From Diaporthe sp. PMI_573 (Eukaryota > Ascomycota > Sordariomycetes > Diaporthales > Diaporthaceae), in contig JAJTUP010000014.1 in assembly GCA_021399435.1 (NCBI GenBank), forward strand, positions 434,001-498,000: a stretch of DNA of 64,000 bases, written 5' to 3'. The translations under genes were made by a program, and so were the position numbers. Position 1 is the stretch's first letter. The number at the start of each line of letters is the position of its first letter. The notes under the pieces were generated by a model. That model worked only from the letters and a program-made list of their open reading frames with translations. It did not search any database and was not told the origin of the DNA. This document shows, piece after piece, positions 23,425 through 35,091 of this stretch.

Positions 23425-26400
23425 ATGGCTACAGACGACGAGGTCAAGCAGGTTAAGCGCGAGTCTGCCTCGCCCATGGCAGACGATGTTGATTGGGCCA
23501 CCCAGGAAAGGGACGACGAGAAGGCTATAAGGAGTTTGTTCGACAATGATCCCGCCAACCAACCCGACTTCTCCCTTGAAGGCCCTATTGATCAGACCAA
23601 CAAAGCCGACGATGCGTTCGACTTCGAAAACATTAGCGATGATGATCTACCCGATGAGGAGGAGGCCGCCAACGGCTCATCCGAGCAACCCCCTGCCCTG
23701 ACCAGCGACGGTGGCACGAGCAACGATAACGACGATGATCTGTTCGGCGATGGTCGGGAATCCTCACCCATGGCCGGCGAGCCCGCCCTGTCACCAGGTG
23801 CGGCGATCGCGGACGCTGACCAGCAGGATATTGAGATGTCTGGTGGTGACGACCTGGCCGATCTACGAGCTCTGAACTTCGACCCCGAGCCAAGTTATCC
23901 TATGGCCAACCAAGACCCCTCTATCCCTGCGGCTCCCGAGAGCGTGCTCGACCTTCTGAAGCAGACCTTCCCGGACTTCGAGAGAGGCAAGATCCTCAAC
24001 TTCAACGAGCTCTTTCCCCCTAGGAAGGCGAACTGGGTCGACAAGAAACCTCCCAGGAATCCCAAGCCTCTCATTCCCACGAAGCTCAGTCTGGACCTCG
24101 ACGTCGATCAAGAGAAGCAGTTCCGGGTCCCCGGACCCGCCTCGCTGACGACGCTCCAAAAGATACAGTTTGCCGAGAAGAACGGTCTGGTTTCCTTGCT
24201 TGTTCCGGAGCCTGTCGATCCCATCGAGCTTGAGATATTCACGGCAGACGACCCCGATTCTGAGATGGAGCTCGTTGGTGGCTTTACGCTGCGCGACATC
24301 GAGACGGTCTGCGAGGACTGGGATGACATTATTGATCCTCCTTCACGGCAGCGTCAAGATTCGCCCGGGCCTGCTGTTGCTGAAGAAGACGATGATTGGT
24401 TTCTGGAGATGGGTATCGATCGCCCTGCTCCTAAGCGGCGCAAGGTGTCCCATCTTACAGGTCTGCCTGAGATCTCGCGATTCATAGCTCCCTCGTTCGA
24501 CAACTTCGAGGAGGCAACGGCAAGAAGCGCCAAGCGTGTACGCCTGGATATGAACGATCCCTATCTACTGATCGACGAGATGGAGGCGGAGCGGCCGGCG
24601 AAGCGACCCAAGACCAACCAGAAGATGAAGCGCATGGCTGATGGCAAGATGGCCCAAGATATCACTCAGCGGTTCAACGTGTCAAACGACGACGCGTACG
24701 AGGCTCTTAAGGAGAACGTGCGTGACAAGGTCAGGGCGACATTGGGTGGCATTCAAGTCGAGCACAGCACTCCAGCTCGTAAGCTCCTATGGCCATACTA
24801 CCAAGTCAAGATGCCCGACCCAAGTGCGTTTAGCTACCACCGACCTCCATTCCGGGTACTCAAACAGATCAACAAGTCGCTGGGCTGGGCCAAGCCCAGG
24901 TGGCACAAGCGGAGAGAGTTTAAGAACCAGAGAGTGGGCGACATTTACAAGGAGTCGAGAGACATAAGTCTCAACGACAACTCGACTGCTGTCCTCTTCG
25001 AGTACTGCGAAGAAATCCCGACCGTCTTGTCGAACTTCGGCATGGGCAGCAAGGTCGTCAACTACTTCCGCGTCAACAATGATGCGGAGGAGAAACCGGC
25101 TGATAAGCCATCCATTGGCGAGACCAAGGTCCTGCTGCCCGAAGATCGATCCCCGTTCGCCAACTTCGGAGACGTCAACAAGGGGGAGACAGTGCCTACC
25201 CTGCAGAATCAGATGTACCGAGCGCCGATTTTCAAGCATGAGCCCAGGAAGACCGACTTTCTCATCGGCCGCATCACAAATTCCAAGGAGGGCAGTCAGT
25301 TCTACATGCGCAGAATCGATCACCTGTACGTTGTGGGGCAGAACTTCCCATCCGTCGAGGTACCAGGTCCGCACAGCCGGAAGGTCACCAACACGAGCAA
25401 GAACCGTCTCAAGATGCTGTCATACCGTTTGATAATGAAGAAAGGTCATGTGGCTCTCAACGACATCACGACTCATGTCAAGGACTCGAACGATGCACAA
25501 AATCGACAAAAATTGAAGGAATTCCTGTCATTCAACAAGGAGGCCAGGCACTGGACCCTGAAAGACGGAGAGAGGCTGATGGACCCCGAGACGATCAACT
25601 CGATGGTGCAGCCCGAGGATGTATGCCTGATGGATGCCATGCAGGTCGGAACATACGAAGTGGAGAAGTCTGGATTCGCCGTTGACGCCCTGAACCCCGA
25701 TAAGGAAGCGGGTGAGGGAGAAAGCTTGGCTGTCCACCTGACTCCGTGGAACACGTCGAAGGCCTTCATAGATGCTACGACCGGAAAGGCAATGCTGAAA
25801 CTTCGCGGCGAGGGCGACCCGACAGGCCGAGGCCTTGGCTTCAGTTTTATCAGAACTTCTATGAAAGGCGGTTTCCTGAATGTCTACCATGAGCAAGGCC
25901 CACAGTCGACGTCAGCAGACGCCCTCGAGCGGGAGCGCAAGGCCAACGGCGGCCACTCATACAACGTCAAGAAACAGAACGACGCCTACGCAGAGGTCAT
26001 CGCCGACATCTGGGGCAAGCAAAAAGAGACGCTAAGCGAGGCGGCTGTGCACGATGACGCGGATGTCCAGCCCCAGGATGACGAGGACGACCGCTTCAAC
26101 GCCCAGCCGCATGTAGCTGCTACTCCCCGCTTCGACGAGGGCGTAAGCCAGGTCAGCCGCAGCGCCATCAGCGCCCGCAACGCGAGGCGGAAGCTGCGGA
26201 TCGTCAGGGAGGTCAAGCTCCCGGACGGGACGACCAAGGAGCAGGAGGAGGTCATCGAGGACGCGGGTGTCATCGCGCAGTACACCAGGGCCCGGAGGGA
26301 GCTGGAGGAGGCCGACATCGACGTCTACAACATCCAGTGGACCGGCAACGAGGAGCGCGACCGCGTCATCAGGAGCAAGCTCGAGCAGGAGGAGCTGCGC

Positions 26401-26691
26401 CTCAAGAAGAACAGGGAGCGCCGCCAGCAGCGGGAGAAGCAGAAGGGCGGAGCCCGCGCGAGCCTCTCCGGCGCCAGCGGGTCCGTAGGCCCCGGGTTCG
26501 GGGGCGGCGGCGGCGGGTCGGGCTTGTCGCCGGAGCCGTCGGTCGAGAAGGGTGGTACCACGCGCAAGTGTGCAAATTGCGGCCAGGTTGGTCATATCAA
26601 GACCAACAAGAAGCTTTGCCCGATGCTCAACGGTACCATGTCCAACAAGGTCGGCGGGGACGATACCACGGGGACGTACGGTGAGACCTGA
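23425..26691 (+). CDS. taf1: TFIID subunit 1 (TAF1)
   Basis: Largest TFIID subunit, scaffold of the general transcription factor that binds TBP and core promoters. A single open frame of 1088 residues without introns. Acidic N-terminus (VDWATQERDDEKAIRSLFDN, then acidic repeats) corresponds to the TAND region. The central DUF3591 block includes FYMRRIDHLYVVGQ-type segments (SQFYMRRIDHLYVVGQNFP) and TTGKAMLKLRGEGDPTGRG. A charged coiled-coil (REVKLPDGTTKEQEEVIEDAG; EEERD-rich) follows, then a Gly-rich linker and a CCHC zinc knuckle, CANCGQVGHIKTNKKLCP. No bromodomain, as usual for fungal TAF1. The ATG at 23425 is in CACCATGG context. Confidence 0.95.
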   Translation: MATDDEVKQVKRESASPMADDVDWATQERDDEKAIRSLFDNDPANQPDFSLEGPIDQTNKADDAFDFENISDDDLPDEEEAANGSSEQPPALTSDGGTSNDNDDDLFGDGRESSPMAGEPALSPGAAIADADQQDIEMSGGDDLADLRALNFDPEPSYPMANQDPSIPAAPESVLDLLKQTFPDFERGKILNFNELFPPRKANWVDKKPPRNPKPLIPTKLSLDLDVDQEKQFRVPGPASLTTLQKIQFAEKNGLVSLLVPEPVDPIELEIFTADDPDSEMELVGGFTLRDIETVCEDWDDIIDPPSRQRQDSPGPAVAEEDDDWFLEMGIDRPAPKRRKVSHLTGLPEISRFIAPSFDNFEEATARSAKRVRLDMNDPYLLIDEMEAERPAKRPKTNQKMKRMADGKMAQDITQRFNVSNDDAYEALKENVRDKVRATLGGIQVEHSTPARKLLWPYYQVKMPDPSAFSYHRPPFRVLKQINKSLGWAKPRWHKRREFKNQRVGDIYKESRDISLNDNSTAVLFEYCEEIPTVLSNFGMGSKVVNYFRVNNDAEEKPADKPSIGETKVLLPEDRSPFANFGDVNKGETVPTLQNQMYRAPIFKHEPRKTDFLIGRITNSKEGSQFYMRRIDHLYVVGQNFPSVEVPGPHSRKVTNTSKNRLKMLSYRLIMKKGHVALNDITTHVKDSNDAQNRQKLKEFLSFNKEARHWTLKDGERLMDPETINSMVQPEDVCLMDAMQVGTYEVEKSGFAVDALNPDKEAGEGESLAVHLTPWNTSKAFIDATTGKAMLKLRGEGDPTGRGLGFSFIRTSMKGGFLNVYHEQGPQSTSADALERERKANGGHSYNVKKQNDAYAEVIADIWGKQKETLSEAAVHDDADVQPQDDEDDRFNAQPHVAATPRFDEGVSQVSRSAISARNARRKLRIVREVKLPDGTTKEQEEVIEDAGVIAQYTRARRELEEADIDVYNIQWTGNEERDRVIRSKLEQEELRLKKNRERRQQREKQKGGARASLSGASGSVGPGFGGGGGGSGLSPEPSVEKGGTTRKCANCGQVGHIKTNKKLCPMLNGTMSNKVGGDDTTGTYGET

Positions 26692-27994
26692 GAGAGGAAG
26701 CAAATTGAAAGAAAGGGGTCCTGCAACCTACCTACCTCACCTCACCTGTAAGGGGCAAGGGGATTGGTGTGGTGGGAGGAGGAGAGACAAGCTTGCAGAG
26801 GAGCAGAATCCTGCGGTTGTCTGTTTCCCGTTTCCCGCCCACGTGTGGTTATGTTTAGAAACATGCAGTTATGTGGTGGGAGTTGACATGCGGGGGTGGT
26901 GTTACATCCAAGGTTGAGAGATTAATGCTATACTTGCAGCACCCACCTACCTCCCCCATCTCGCTTATCTGTGGAATGAGAGACATGTTATGCTGTGCTC
27001 GGTGCGCGAGGAGAATCCCCTTTGTGGTGTTGAACATGGTGGTGATTCGTCCAGCTGACGCGGCGGGCCTCGGGCGGGCGAGTTGAGTGTGGTAGTGCGG
27101 GCGTGGTGGTAGCAGCGGTGGTATGCTGTGTGGTGTGTGGTGGTGTGGTGCGCCTGGGGGGTCGGGGGGAGATGAAGCAGACCACTCCGGACCCATCCTA
27201 CTGCGGTTCTCCGGAATCCTATAGGTTGATCTCTCTCTCCCTCTCTCTGTGTGTGTAGCATGTTCAGTGTGCACCTGACCTGGAGGTAAACAAACTTCCA
27301 TCCTTTAGGATGAAGTCGTAGACTGCAGGAACATCGACGGGAATAATGTAAGACATACAGTGTAAGCTTTCGTGCCTGCATGTTTCCCATTGAGTTTTGG
27401 CAATATTGAGCAGGAGATAGATCCCTGGGGTCCCTCCGCGAGTTGTTCCCGGCGGGTATCACTTGACTCTGTTGGGGGCCAGAGATGCCGAGGACACTAG
27501 AGGGAGGACGTAGGACTCGAGCGTGTTGGACGTGTTATGTGCGTGCGCGAACCACGGCGCCGCAAGGTAGGTTGATTACGTGAGTGATCGCTGGTTGCCT
27601 CGTCCGCCTAGACCGGAGATGGCGGCCCGTAAGACGGGTCCTGGCAGGTTGAGTTCTGGTTCGATTTCTAGGCCATCCAGCCGTCCATCCACCCATCCAT
27701 CCATCCACCCTCTCTCCCTCTCTCTCTGCCCGCGTCCGCGAACCACCCAAGCCCTTGGGTTTGCCTGAGCGGAAACTTCGGGGGTCAGACGATGGGCCGG
27801 GTCCGGCTTGGGAGGCGAGGAAGGAATGGTTGCGCAGCTGGACGGATGGGTGGTGGATGGATGGGCCGCGGCTCTGCCCTGCTGGTTTGTTTCGAAACAT
27901 CTGCGGCGTGGTATGCGTGGGTGTGTGGGTGTGTGTGTGACGGAGCTCGATGTTGATCTATGGAGATGGTGGTTGGGTGGGGGAAGAGGGTGCT

Positions 27995-28048
27995 GGCACA
28001 GCAGGCACAGCAGGCACAGCAGGCACAGCAGGCACAGCAGGCACAGCA
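27995..28048. repeat. Minisatellite, six copies of a 9-nt unit
   Basis: Six perfect head-to-tail copies of GGCACAGCA, followed by diverged GCGCAGCATGCACC copies. It causes a long Cys/Leu-rich open frame on the minus strand and a Gln/Ala frame on the plus strand, neither of which looks like a gene. Confidence 0.9.
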
Positions 28049-30760
28049 TGCGCAGCATGCACCGCACGCCCGGTTAAAGAGGGCGGGAGCACGTGGTGCC
28101 GAGGGAAGGACAGAGTCCGACGAGGCTGGACTCCAGCCCGCTTCCTGCCTGTGTGGCTGTTTCATGACAAATTGAGACAGAGAGAGGCGATGCGAGGCAT
28201 TAAGCTGCTGCCAGATAGATACGTGTATTCGCTGCGGGCGAGGTGCCCATGGGCCCATTAGGCTTCAAGCGGGGTGGAGAGGACAGGGCGCCCGCTCGGC
28301 AGTCGTACGGTGTGCGCGCCAAGCGATGCCCATCTGAAGTTGTGCGCTTTTCGAATAGAATGGCTTGGCTGGTTTGGCGTGGCTGTTCCGTTCATCGCGC
28401 GGTGATCTGATCTATCAATGACTCGGTTCAGATGTCGCTTAGAGCAAGAGCAATGCACCTAGGGAAAGCCACCTCCCAGGCCCGGAATATCAGCTGAACG
28501 GTCGTCGCACAGACCGATGGCATATAGGGCTGCAGGGTTCCAGGTAACCGAGGGGACAGGCCTCAATCGAGAATGGCAGGTTATTCATGCAGGCTACGAT
28601 CAAGTTTCGAAAGCCAGATTCGAGCGGCACAGGCTCGAGGGGCGGCCCCAGCTTCAATCCCCAGGGTCCTTCTCCTGTCAGTATGCATGTAATCAAGCCA
28701 ACTTATATCGGGATATCGATGCGCATCACCGTGGAGTTAGTCGTGCGGCCCAGAGCAAGAAACGGCACATTTGGCCGGCTAGTGCGCTCGAATGCCGCCG
28801 CTGTCCCGTGCGAGGACCGTCCCTAGGTGAGAACCCCTTGGGGTTCTTGGGCATCAGTTAGTGGTGTCGCCCACCATGTTCGAGTCCAATTTGATCCTTC
28901 CTGGGCGAAGGATCGCAACCTCCAACTTGACAGGTGCGACGCACCATTTTGCCGGTGAAGCTCTGTAAGTGGACGGCAACTCGGAGGAACGGGTGGGATT
29001 TGACCAGTAAGCCGGCGGGGTAGGACGGACCGGCGAGTCTCGTGGCCTTGAAGCACCCGTCGGTCGCGAGCCCTCCGCCGAGGTCGTGGTGGAATTTCAC
29101 GAACAGCCAAGTCTTGTTTCTATCTTGTCTTCGTGCCCGGCCGCCAAAAGCGTCAAACTCGGGTGTTTTTGATCTCCTGATTGTGATGTCTTTGCATGAT
29201 TGTGTCGAGTGGCTAGCGAAACGGGCCAGTCACGGGGGAGGAAGTTGAAGATGGACTTCTAAAAATATCTATTTTTATCTGATAGCCGCCGGGCGCTTAG
29301 CTAGTGACCCCACTCCCTTGCAGAATGCACGCAAGATTCTGAAGAGCCAAGAGGCAGGGGTGAGCAAGGGATGATGGGTGGGGGTGTGATAGGTCCGAGC
29401 TCTCGTGGTTCCGCAGGATCGCCTTTCGTGCCGTGGATGCGCGGTGGGCCACCGGTGATGGCACTCGTGTCGTTGTTGATATCCTGATGCATTAGTTGGT
29501 CCTTTTGTCTCACAGCGCATCGTTATTCGTTGTGACGAATCTGGTCGGTCGTGCCGTAGGACGTTCGCATCGTTGCATCATGGCGACTCGGCAACCCTGT
29601 CCTGACAGGCTTGTTGGGTTCGAAGGGGCCGGGATGGTGGTTTGAGGTCTGACTCGATGACAGCTCCGACGGTGTCGACGTGCGAGGGTGAAACCTTACC
29701 AAAGCTTCCCCTAGCTCCCCAGCGGCTCTCAAGAAAGTCCGTAGCCGTAATTGCAGCGCGAGGGGCTCGTGCGACTTGGGAAAGAGAGCCACAGAGCCTC
29801 AAAGGTTGCGCAGCAAAATTAAGTTATTTCGGGCCGTGGGTGAGACATAGGTAGCACGAAGCCGGAGGCGGAGGCAGGAAAGGCGCGAAGCCTACGCGGT
29901 AGGGACGGCACGAAGCTCTCGGGCCAAGGCCTGCCCTACGCGGGGATGAATCTCCATAGCCCGCTTAGATTTCGCAAATCTGACGAGATTCAGGGCAGCA
30001 CTCACAGCCCCAATTTTGGATCATTGTGCATGGCCTGCCCCTTGTGCAGATGATCAAGAGTGCGTGCGGGTGGGGAGCTGCACGGAGTCAGACGCCATTG
30101 ACCAGTGGGTGCCAAGCTTACTGACTTGTTCGAAATTGGCTTCTGTGGTGTACCACATACCGTAAGGCGAGGCTGCCCTGGCCTCCATGTTCAACCCATC
30201 CGCCGGACAGCAACAACAAGCTCCATGACCAGTCCATGACCTGCCCCTGCCAAGGTCACACGGACACCCAAAGAAGGTCGGACGTCGTCCAGAGTCGCCA
30301 ATAAGACGTGGTTCCTGCATATCGATGCCCTGGTGTTGCATTTAATATCGGCGAAGAGCGAGCGGACTGCTCAAGAGGACCGACATGGGTTTTGGCCTGC
30401 GGAGTTGTGGGTGCAGTCCTGGCCATTATGCAGAAAAATAGCGTAGTCTATAATAAACCTTGTGTGTTTACTTCCAGGGGTCGCCAATGGCGTCGCTCTA
30501 TTGAATTCTGCAATGTGACCGGCGTTATGTCGTGTAGTGTAGACTACCCTTACCGCAGATCAGCTCAGGTCAGCCCAAAGCGAGACACCGATGAGAGGGA
30601 AACGAGTCGTTGCGCGCTTGGAGCACGTACGACGCATTGACGGCCGTTGTGACGATCCCATGGACTTCTCGGCCGGGGCGCGACCTAGGGGTCGTGTCGC
30701 GGCAGACGGTTGTCGAGCTCGGGCTCGAAGGTAGCCTGTAGGGCTGGCCGGCAGGGGCTC

Positions 30761-30817
30761 AGGCGCGGACGCAGACAGGCGCGGACGCAGACAGGCGCGG
30801 ACGCAGACAGGCGCGGA
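30761..30817. repeat. Minisatellite, 16-nt unit
   Basis: Three perfect copies plus a partial fourth of AGGCGCGGACGCAGAC. Lies in the long spacer between TAF1 and the MADS-box gene. Confidence 0.9.
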
Positions 30818-32515
30818 GGTGGGCGCCGGCGCTGCAAAGCGTAGTCTACACAGAATCCAGTCCAGTCCTGGGTGTATATCGCGACTGCTGGTTGGCCACG
30901 TGCAGTTGCATTGTCAAGGGCGGGCCTCTGACGATCAGAGTTTCGATATGCCAAGAACCTTGCAACCGGGAGTGTCACGGATTTGGATGGGGCAGCCGTC
31001 CCAATTGGTAGATAGCGGCGTTTCCGTGAGGAGAATTCGGTTGCGAGGAAATGGAGAGGTGTACCTAGCGCGGGTGAGTTATCATAATCTTAACACAAAA
31101 GTCGTGGTGAAGATGCAGTAAGATTGCAGCTAAAAATGTTGCAGAGCCATCAATGGTTACAGGTTACAAGTTGGGTTGGTGATACCGTGCTCGGTACTCG
31201 GGAGGCTACTGGGAGGCTAGTAGAAGAAGGGGCTTCATTTTTTTTAACATGGATTGATGATGGTGTCGTCTCCGGGATCAGGGAACACCCTAGACCTCGA
31301 GGGGCCCGCCGGATGACCCTTGGCAATGGCCGTTTTTTTTTCCCTCTCTTCTTTTTCGCGCTTCACTTGATCACCGCTACTGGGGTGTTTCAACTGACTA
31401 GATGTGGTCTGCTGTGGTTGGTAGTGCGGAAATTTCCCACGCTGTCGGAGCCATCTGGTTGTCCGATGCTTGTCTGGCCGTTGCAAAAGTTGCAAGATAG
31501 TTGTGCATTCATTGTAATAATAAACGTGTGCAGGCATGTTGGCAGAATATGCCATGCTGGATGCTGGGTGGGTTTGTGCAATGATGACTGCCGGTCCTAA
31601 CCGGGTCGAGCTTAACACTCCCGGCCGTGTCTGGTGCGAGGTGAGTGGTTACATAAGTGAGGATGGTCGAATGGCGATGCTTGTTCCGGAAGAGGCAACG
31701 GCTCGGGACTGGTTCTGGATCTGTCTTTGATTTCCAGACAGCACGAGGCAGGAACGTTGAAAGAACATCTTAGCGCCAGCCGGACGTCGTCAAGGCCAGG
31801 TACCGAGCCCCTGCCGGCTCGCTGGCTTGCTGACTTGCTGCTGTGTGTGGTCTGCTTCGGTCTGCTTCGAGTCGGTCCCAGCAAAAGTCGAGTCGATCGA
31901 GTCCTGGTCAGGTCACTCGAGTCCTGGTCCCTTGCTTGCCCCGTGCTTCCGAGTCCAAGTACAGTGGGGAACGAGGCTAGTAGGCGAGGTGAGGTGAGAT
32001 TCGGTCATGTCTGTCTGTCGGCCTGCCTGTCTATGGTACGGAGTACATGGCCAGTACCCCCACTGTGTGCCTGTCAGACCAAGAGATTGCATGTACACTC
32101 CGTGACTGGCCCGAGTACACACGAGAGGTGTGCAGGTGCAGGTGAAGGTGCAGGCGCAGGTGCATGTGCAATCCTGCCAGGGACTGCTGCTCCTTCACCC
32201 CTCCCACCTCCCTCCTCCTCCCGAAAACGGTTCCGTCTTGCTGCTTCCCTGCTCCCTCCCAATCCCTGCTCGGCCGCCCACTTGCTGCGCACTTGCCCGC
32301 TTCAGAACCAGAGCCTTACCCAACTTCTCCAACCCCCCCAAAACCCGCAAGACAACTAAAACCTGGCCCGCCTGCAACTCTCGTGCGCTGCACCCATACC
32401 CTTCTCTCTCTCCTTTCTATTATTAGCATCACCATCAACCCGTTCAGCCCCATCAACCTGCACGCCATCGCATCGCATCGCATCACCGCACACACTCACA
32501 CGTGCGATCCAGTCC

Positions 32516-32551
32516 ATGCTAATGCAAATACTCGCCTGGCCATACAACTGA
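32516..32551 (+). other. Possible upstream ORF in the MADS-box leader
   Basis: ATG CTA ATG CAA ... TGA encodes an 11-residue peptide about 610 nt before the MADS-box start, in the pyrimidine-rich stretch. A second very short ATG-to-TAG frame (six codons) lies at 32770-32790. They are uORFs only if transcription starts further upstream. Confidence 0.3.
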
Positions 32552-33162
32552 CCTGCTGCAAGTCTCTGTCTCCTGGCCGCGTACCTGTCACTCACAGTCA
32601 GTCTCCTGTCTTGTTCCTTCCTTCGCCTTGCCGTTGCCGTGGCTGCTGCATCAGGCCAGGAACACTCAAAAAGGCCCGCCTGCGCCGCCCGTCATCGTGC
32701 TTGTGTTTCGACTTCACCCTGCCTTCCTGCCTACCGCTCTTGCGATCCATCCATCGCGGCGTCTCACTGATGGTCTTTACCTGCAACTAGGCCCCTTCCT
32801 TCCTTTCTCCCTCGAACTTACTCGGAGCCAGGCCCGCAGCCCAGCGGCCCGTCCCCGTCGCCTCTGCGAAGCTGTGCGAAGCAGTAAATATAGCTCGCCG
32901 TCTGCCCTCGACCCGGCCGTCCATAGCTATCTTTATCCCCCTCCTCCACTTTTCCACCTATTTTCCTGCTCCTTCCTCACGTTAGTCCTTGCCAACAAGC
33001 CTCTCCGCATATACTCCAGGCCTAGTTTCGACTCGACCCAAAGCTGGCTTGCACGGCCAGCGCCGCAAGGCCGCACCCACTGGAAATAGAGCCCCGTCTA
33101 TTGTCGTTACCAACTTCTGTTACATCGCTGCCATAGACACCCAGTGTCGCAAGCCCTTCAAT

Positions 33163-35091
33163 ATGGGTCGCAGAAAGATCGAAATCAAGGCCATCAAGGA
33201 TGATAGAAACCGCTCTGTGTAAGACTCCACTCCTCGCCACCCAGCTTGACTCGATTCACTCATGGAACCGCCTGCTGACGATATGCCTTACTCCAGCACC
33301 TTCCTGAAGCGCAAGGGCGGTCTCTTCAAGAAGGCACACGAGTTGTCCGTCCTATGCTCCGTGGATGTCGCCGTCTTCATCTTTGGCCAGAACAAGAAGC
33401 TGTACGAGTACTCGTCCGGCGACATGCGAGAGCTCATCACGAGGTACACCTACCATGGCGGCCCGAACGAGCACAAAGGGCCTGCGGACTTTAACGGTGG
33501 CGCCGACGACGATGAGGACGACGAGGGCGATGCCACGCCGCCTCATGGAGAGCGCATGGGGACTCCCATGATGCCCCAGCACTTCCAAGGACAACCACCC
33601 TTCCCGCACATGAGGCACCACACTCCCTCAGCATCTCCGCCCATACCAAACGGCGTCGCCTTTGCTCAGCATGCTGCCCAGGGTGTCCAGAGGGTACACA
33701 CCCCGCAGCCACAGATCGGCTCGCGACCTGGCTCGCGAAACGACATGCGACGCATGCCTCCTCACATGGTTCCTCCCCAGGTAGGCCCCCACGGGCCTCC
33801 CCAGGGCCCTCAGGTCAATGGCTATGCATACATTCCTCAGCCGGCCATCTACAACCCGCAGAACCCGAATATGCCTCAGCCCGGTCATCAGTATCCTTAT
33901 GCTCCTCCTCCGCCTCACATGCAGCAGTATATGGAGAACCACCACAGGCAGTCCTCGGTCCCCCCAAACTTTCCCCCGCAACCTCAGCAAGCTCAACCAC
34001 CCCCACCGCCTGTCAGGCACTCGCTCTCGCCGCCACAGCAGACCCACGGCCTCCCAGCGCAGGCTGCACCGCAACCATCACCGCAGCCTCCGCACTCGGA
34101 AATCCGCAGTCCCCCGCCGCCGCCGCCTCCTCAGACACAACCTCAGAGCCAAGAAGCCACGCCAGTGCCGGTGCATCTCAAGCCTGAAGTCAGTGACAGA
34201 CTTATGCCACAGGCGCCTCTGCTAGACACGGCCTCAGCCATCAAGAAGATGCCTCAGCGGAAACAACACAGCATCTTCACGCCAATAGATGAGAATCGTT
34301 CTGTCCTGTCCCAGCATCTGGCTGCTTTTGCAGAGCAGAGTGGCAAGGCTGACCCCAATGGCAACCGATCACAATCACTGGACATGCCCTCTTCTCTGCG
34401 AAACACTACGTCTCCACCCCAGGCACCCAAGAGGGCAGAGACGGGCCCGGCTCCACCAAGGCGACAAGTATCCGTGTCCTCCATACCCGAGGCAGACTTC
34501 ACTCCACCTTCACGCACCAACAGTTTCCGTACAGCCGGCGGGGCGCGACCCCGTCTCAAGGTGCAAATTCCCGACGAGCCGTCGGATGCCGGTAGCAACA
34601 CTGCAGAGTCCAGCTCTGCAGGCCCTGGTCACTCCACTGACGCTACGTCCCAAACAACGCGGCCTGGGGATTCGCACTCGTCTGGGATCGTGCTCCCACC
34701 CCCCTCGCCATCTGCCACCACCACACTGCTCTCGGCCGGCGCGACTGGGCCACCAAATCCGTTCGCGCGTCCTCCCAACCCCAACAATCAGCAGAATCAC
34801 ATGAACATTGATACCCCGGCCTCTGCACTTCCCTCTCGGTATATGAACAACGAGTTCCTACCCAGTCCAAGTTCGTTCTTCCCGGACATGTATGCACGAG
34901 GTCACGACAGCAACACGCTCCCCAGCCCTCTCAACTTCGCAACTCCCGTTGTTGGGTCAGGCCCCAGCTTCCTGCGGGAGGAGCTTTCCAACACTGGCAA
35001 GAGGAAGAGCCCGGAGATGAGCAGCAATGGCCCGCCTTCGGACCCCATCGAGCCCAGCAATGAGCCCAAGCGACTCAAGGTCGGCAACTGA
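33163..35091 (+). CDS. rlmA: MADS-box transcription factor, RlmA/MEF2 type
   Basis: MEF2-class MADS-box regulator; in other fungi RlmA/Rlm1 acts below the cell-wall-integrity MAP kinase. Exons 33163-33218 and 33297-35091, 616 residues. The 78-nt intron (GTAAGA ... CTCCAG) splits the MADS box after MGRRKIEIKAIKDDRNRS; splicing gives VTFLKRKGGLFKKAHELSVL, CSVDVAVFIFG and KKLYEYSS. An acidic patch (about residues 85-100) and a long Pro/Gln/Ser-rich disordered region make up the rest, with several SP/TP sites that could be MAP-kinase targets (for example TSPPQAP). The SRF/Mcm1 alternative is unlikely because the box begins MGRRKIEI, as in Rlm1. Confidence 0.93.

Larger units (their letters stand above)
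26692..33162. other. Long gene-free interval (about 6.5 kb)
   Basis: No protein gene with recognisable domain or consistent intron pattern found on either strand. The first 250 nt are the 3' flank of TAF1. Then come GT-rich and CT-rich microsatellite tracts (about 27080-27260, 27670-27730), two minisatellites, GC-rich patches and finally, from about 32190 to 33160, a pyrimidine-rich stretch that is probably the 5' leader of the MADS-box gene. Long promoters are known for fungal developmental and stress regulators. Non-coding transcripts are possible but cannot be seen. Confidence 0.55.

Noticed and set aside
27995..28048. Possible CRISPR-like array
   Set aside because: Direct tandem repeat without spacers, in a eukaryotic genome.
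27576..28067. 163-codon Cys/Leu-rich minus-strand frame
   Set aside because: Produced by the 9-nt minisatellite and CCAT repeats; no start context, domain or introns.
28821..28910. tRNA-like T-loop sequence (GTTCGAGTCC)
   Set aside because: No matching acceptor stem, D-arm or anticodon arm could be drawn around it.
32628..33089. 153-codon plus-strand frame before rlmA
   Set aside because: Ser/Pro/Leu-rich translation of a pyrimidine-rich leader, with no ATG start.
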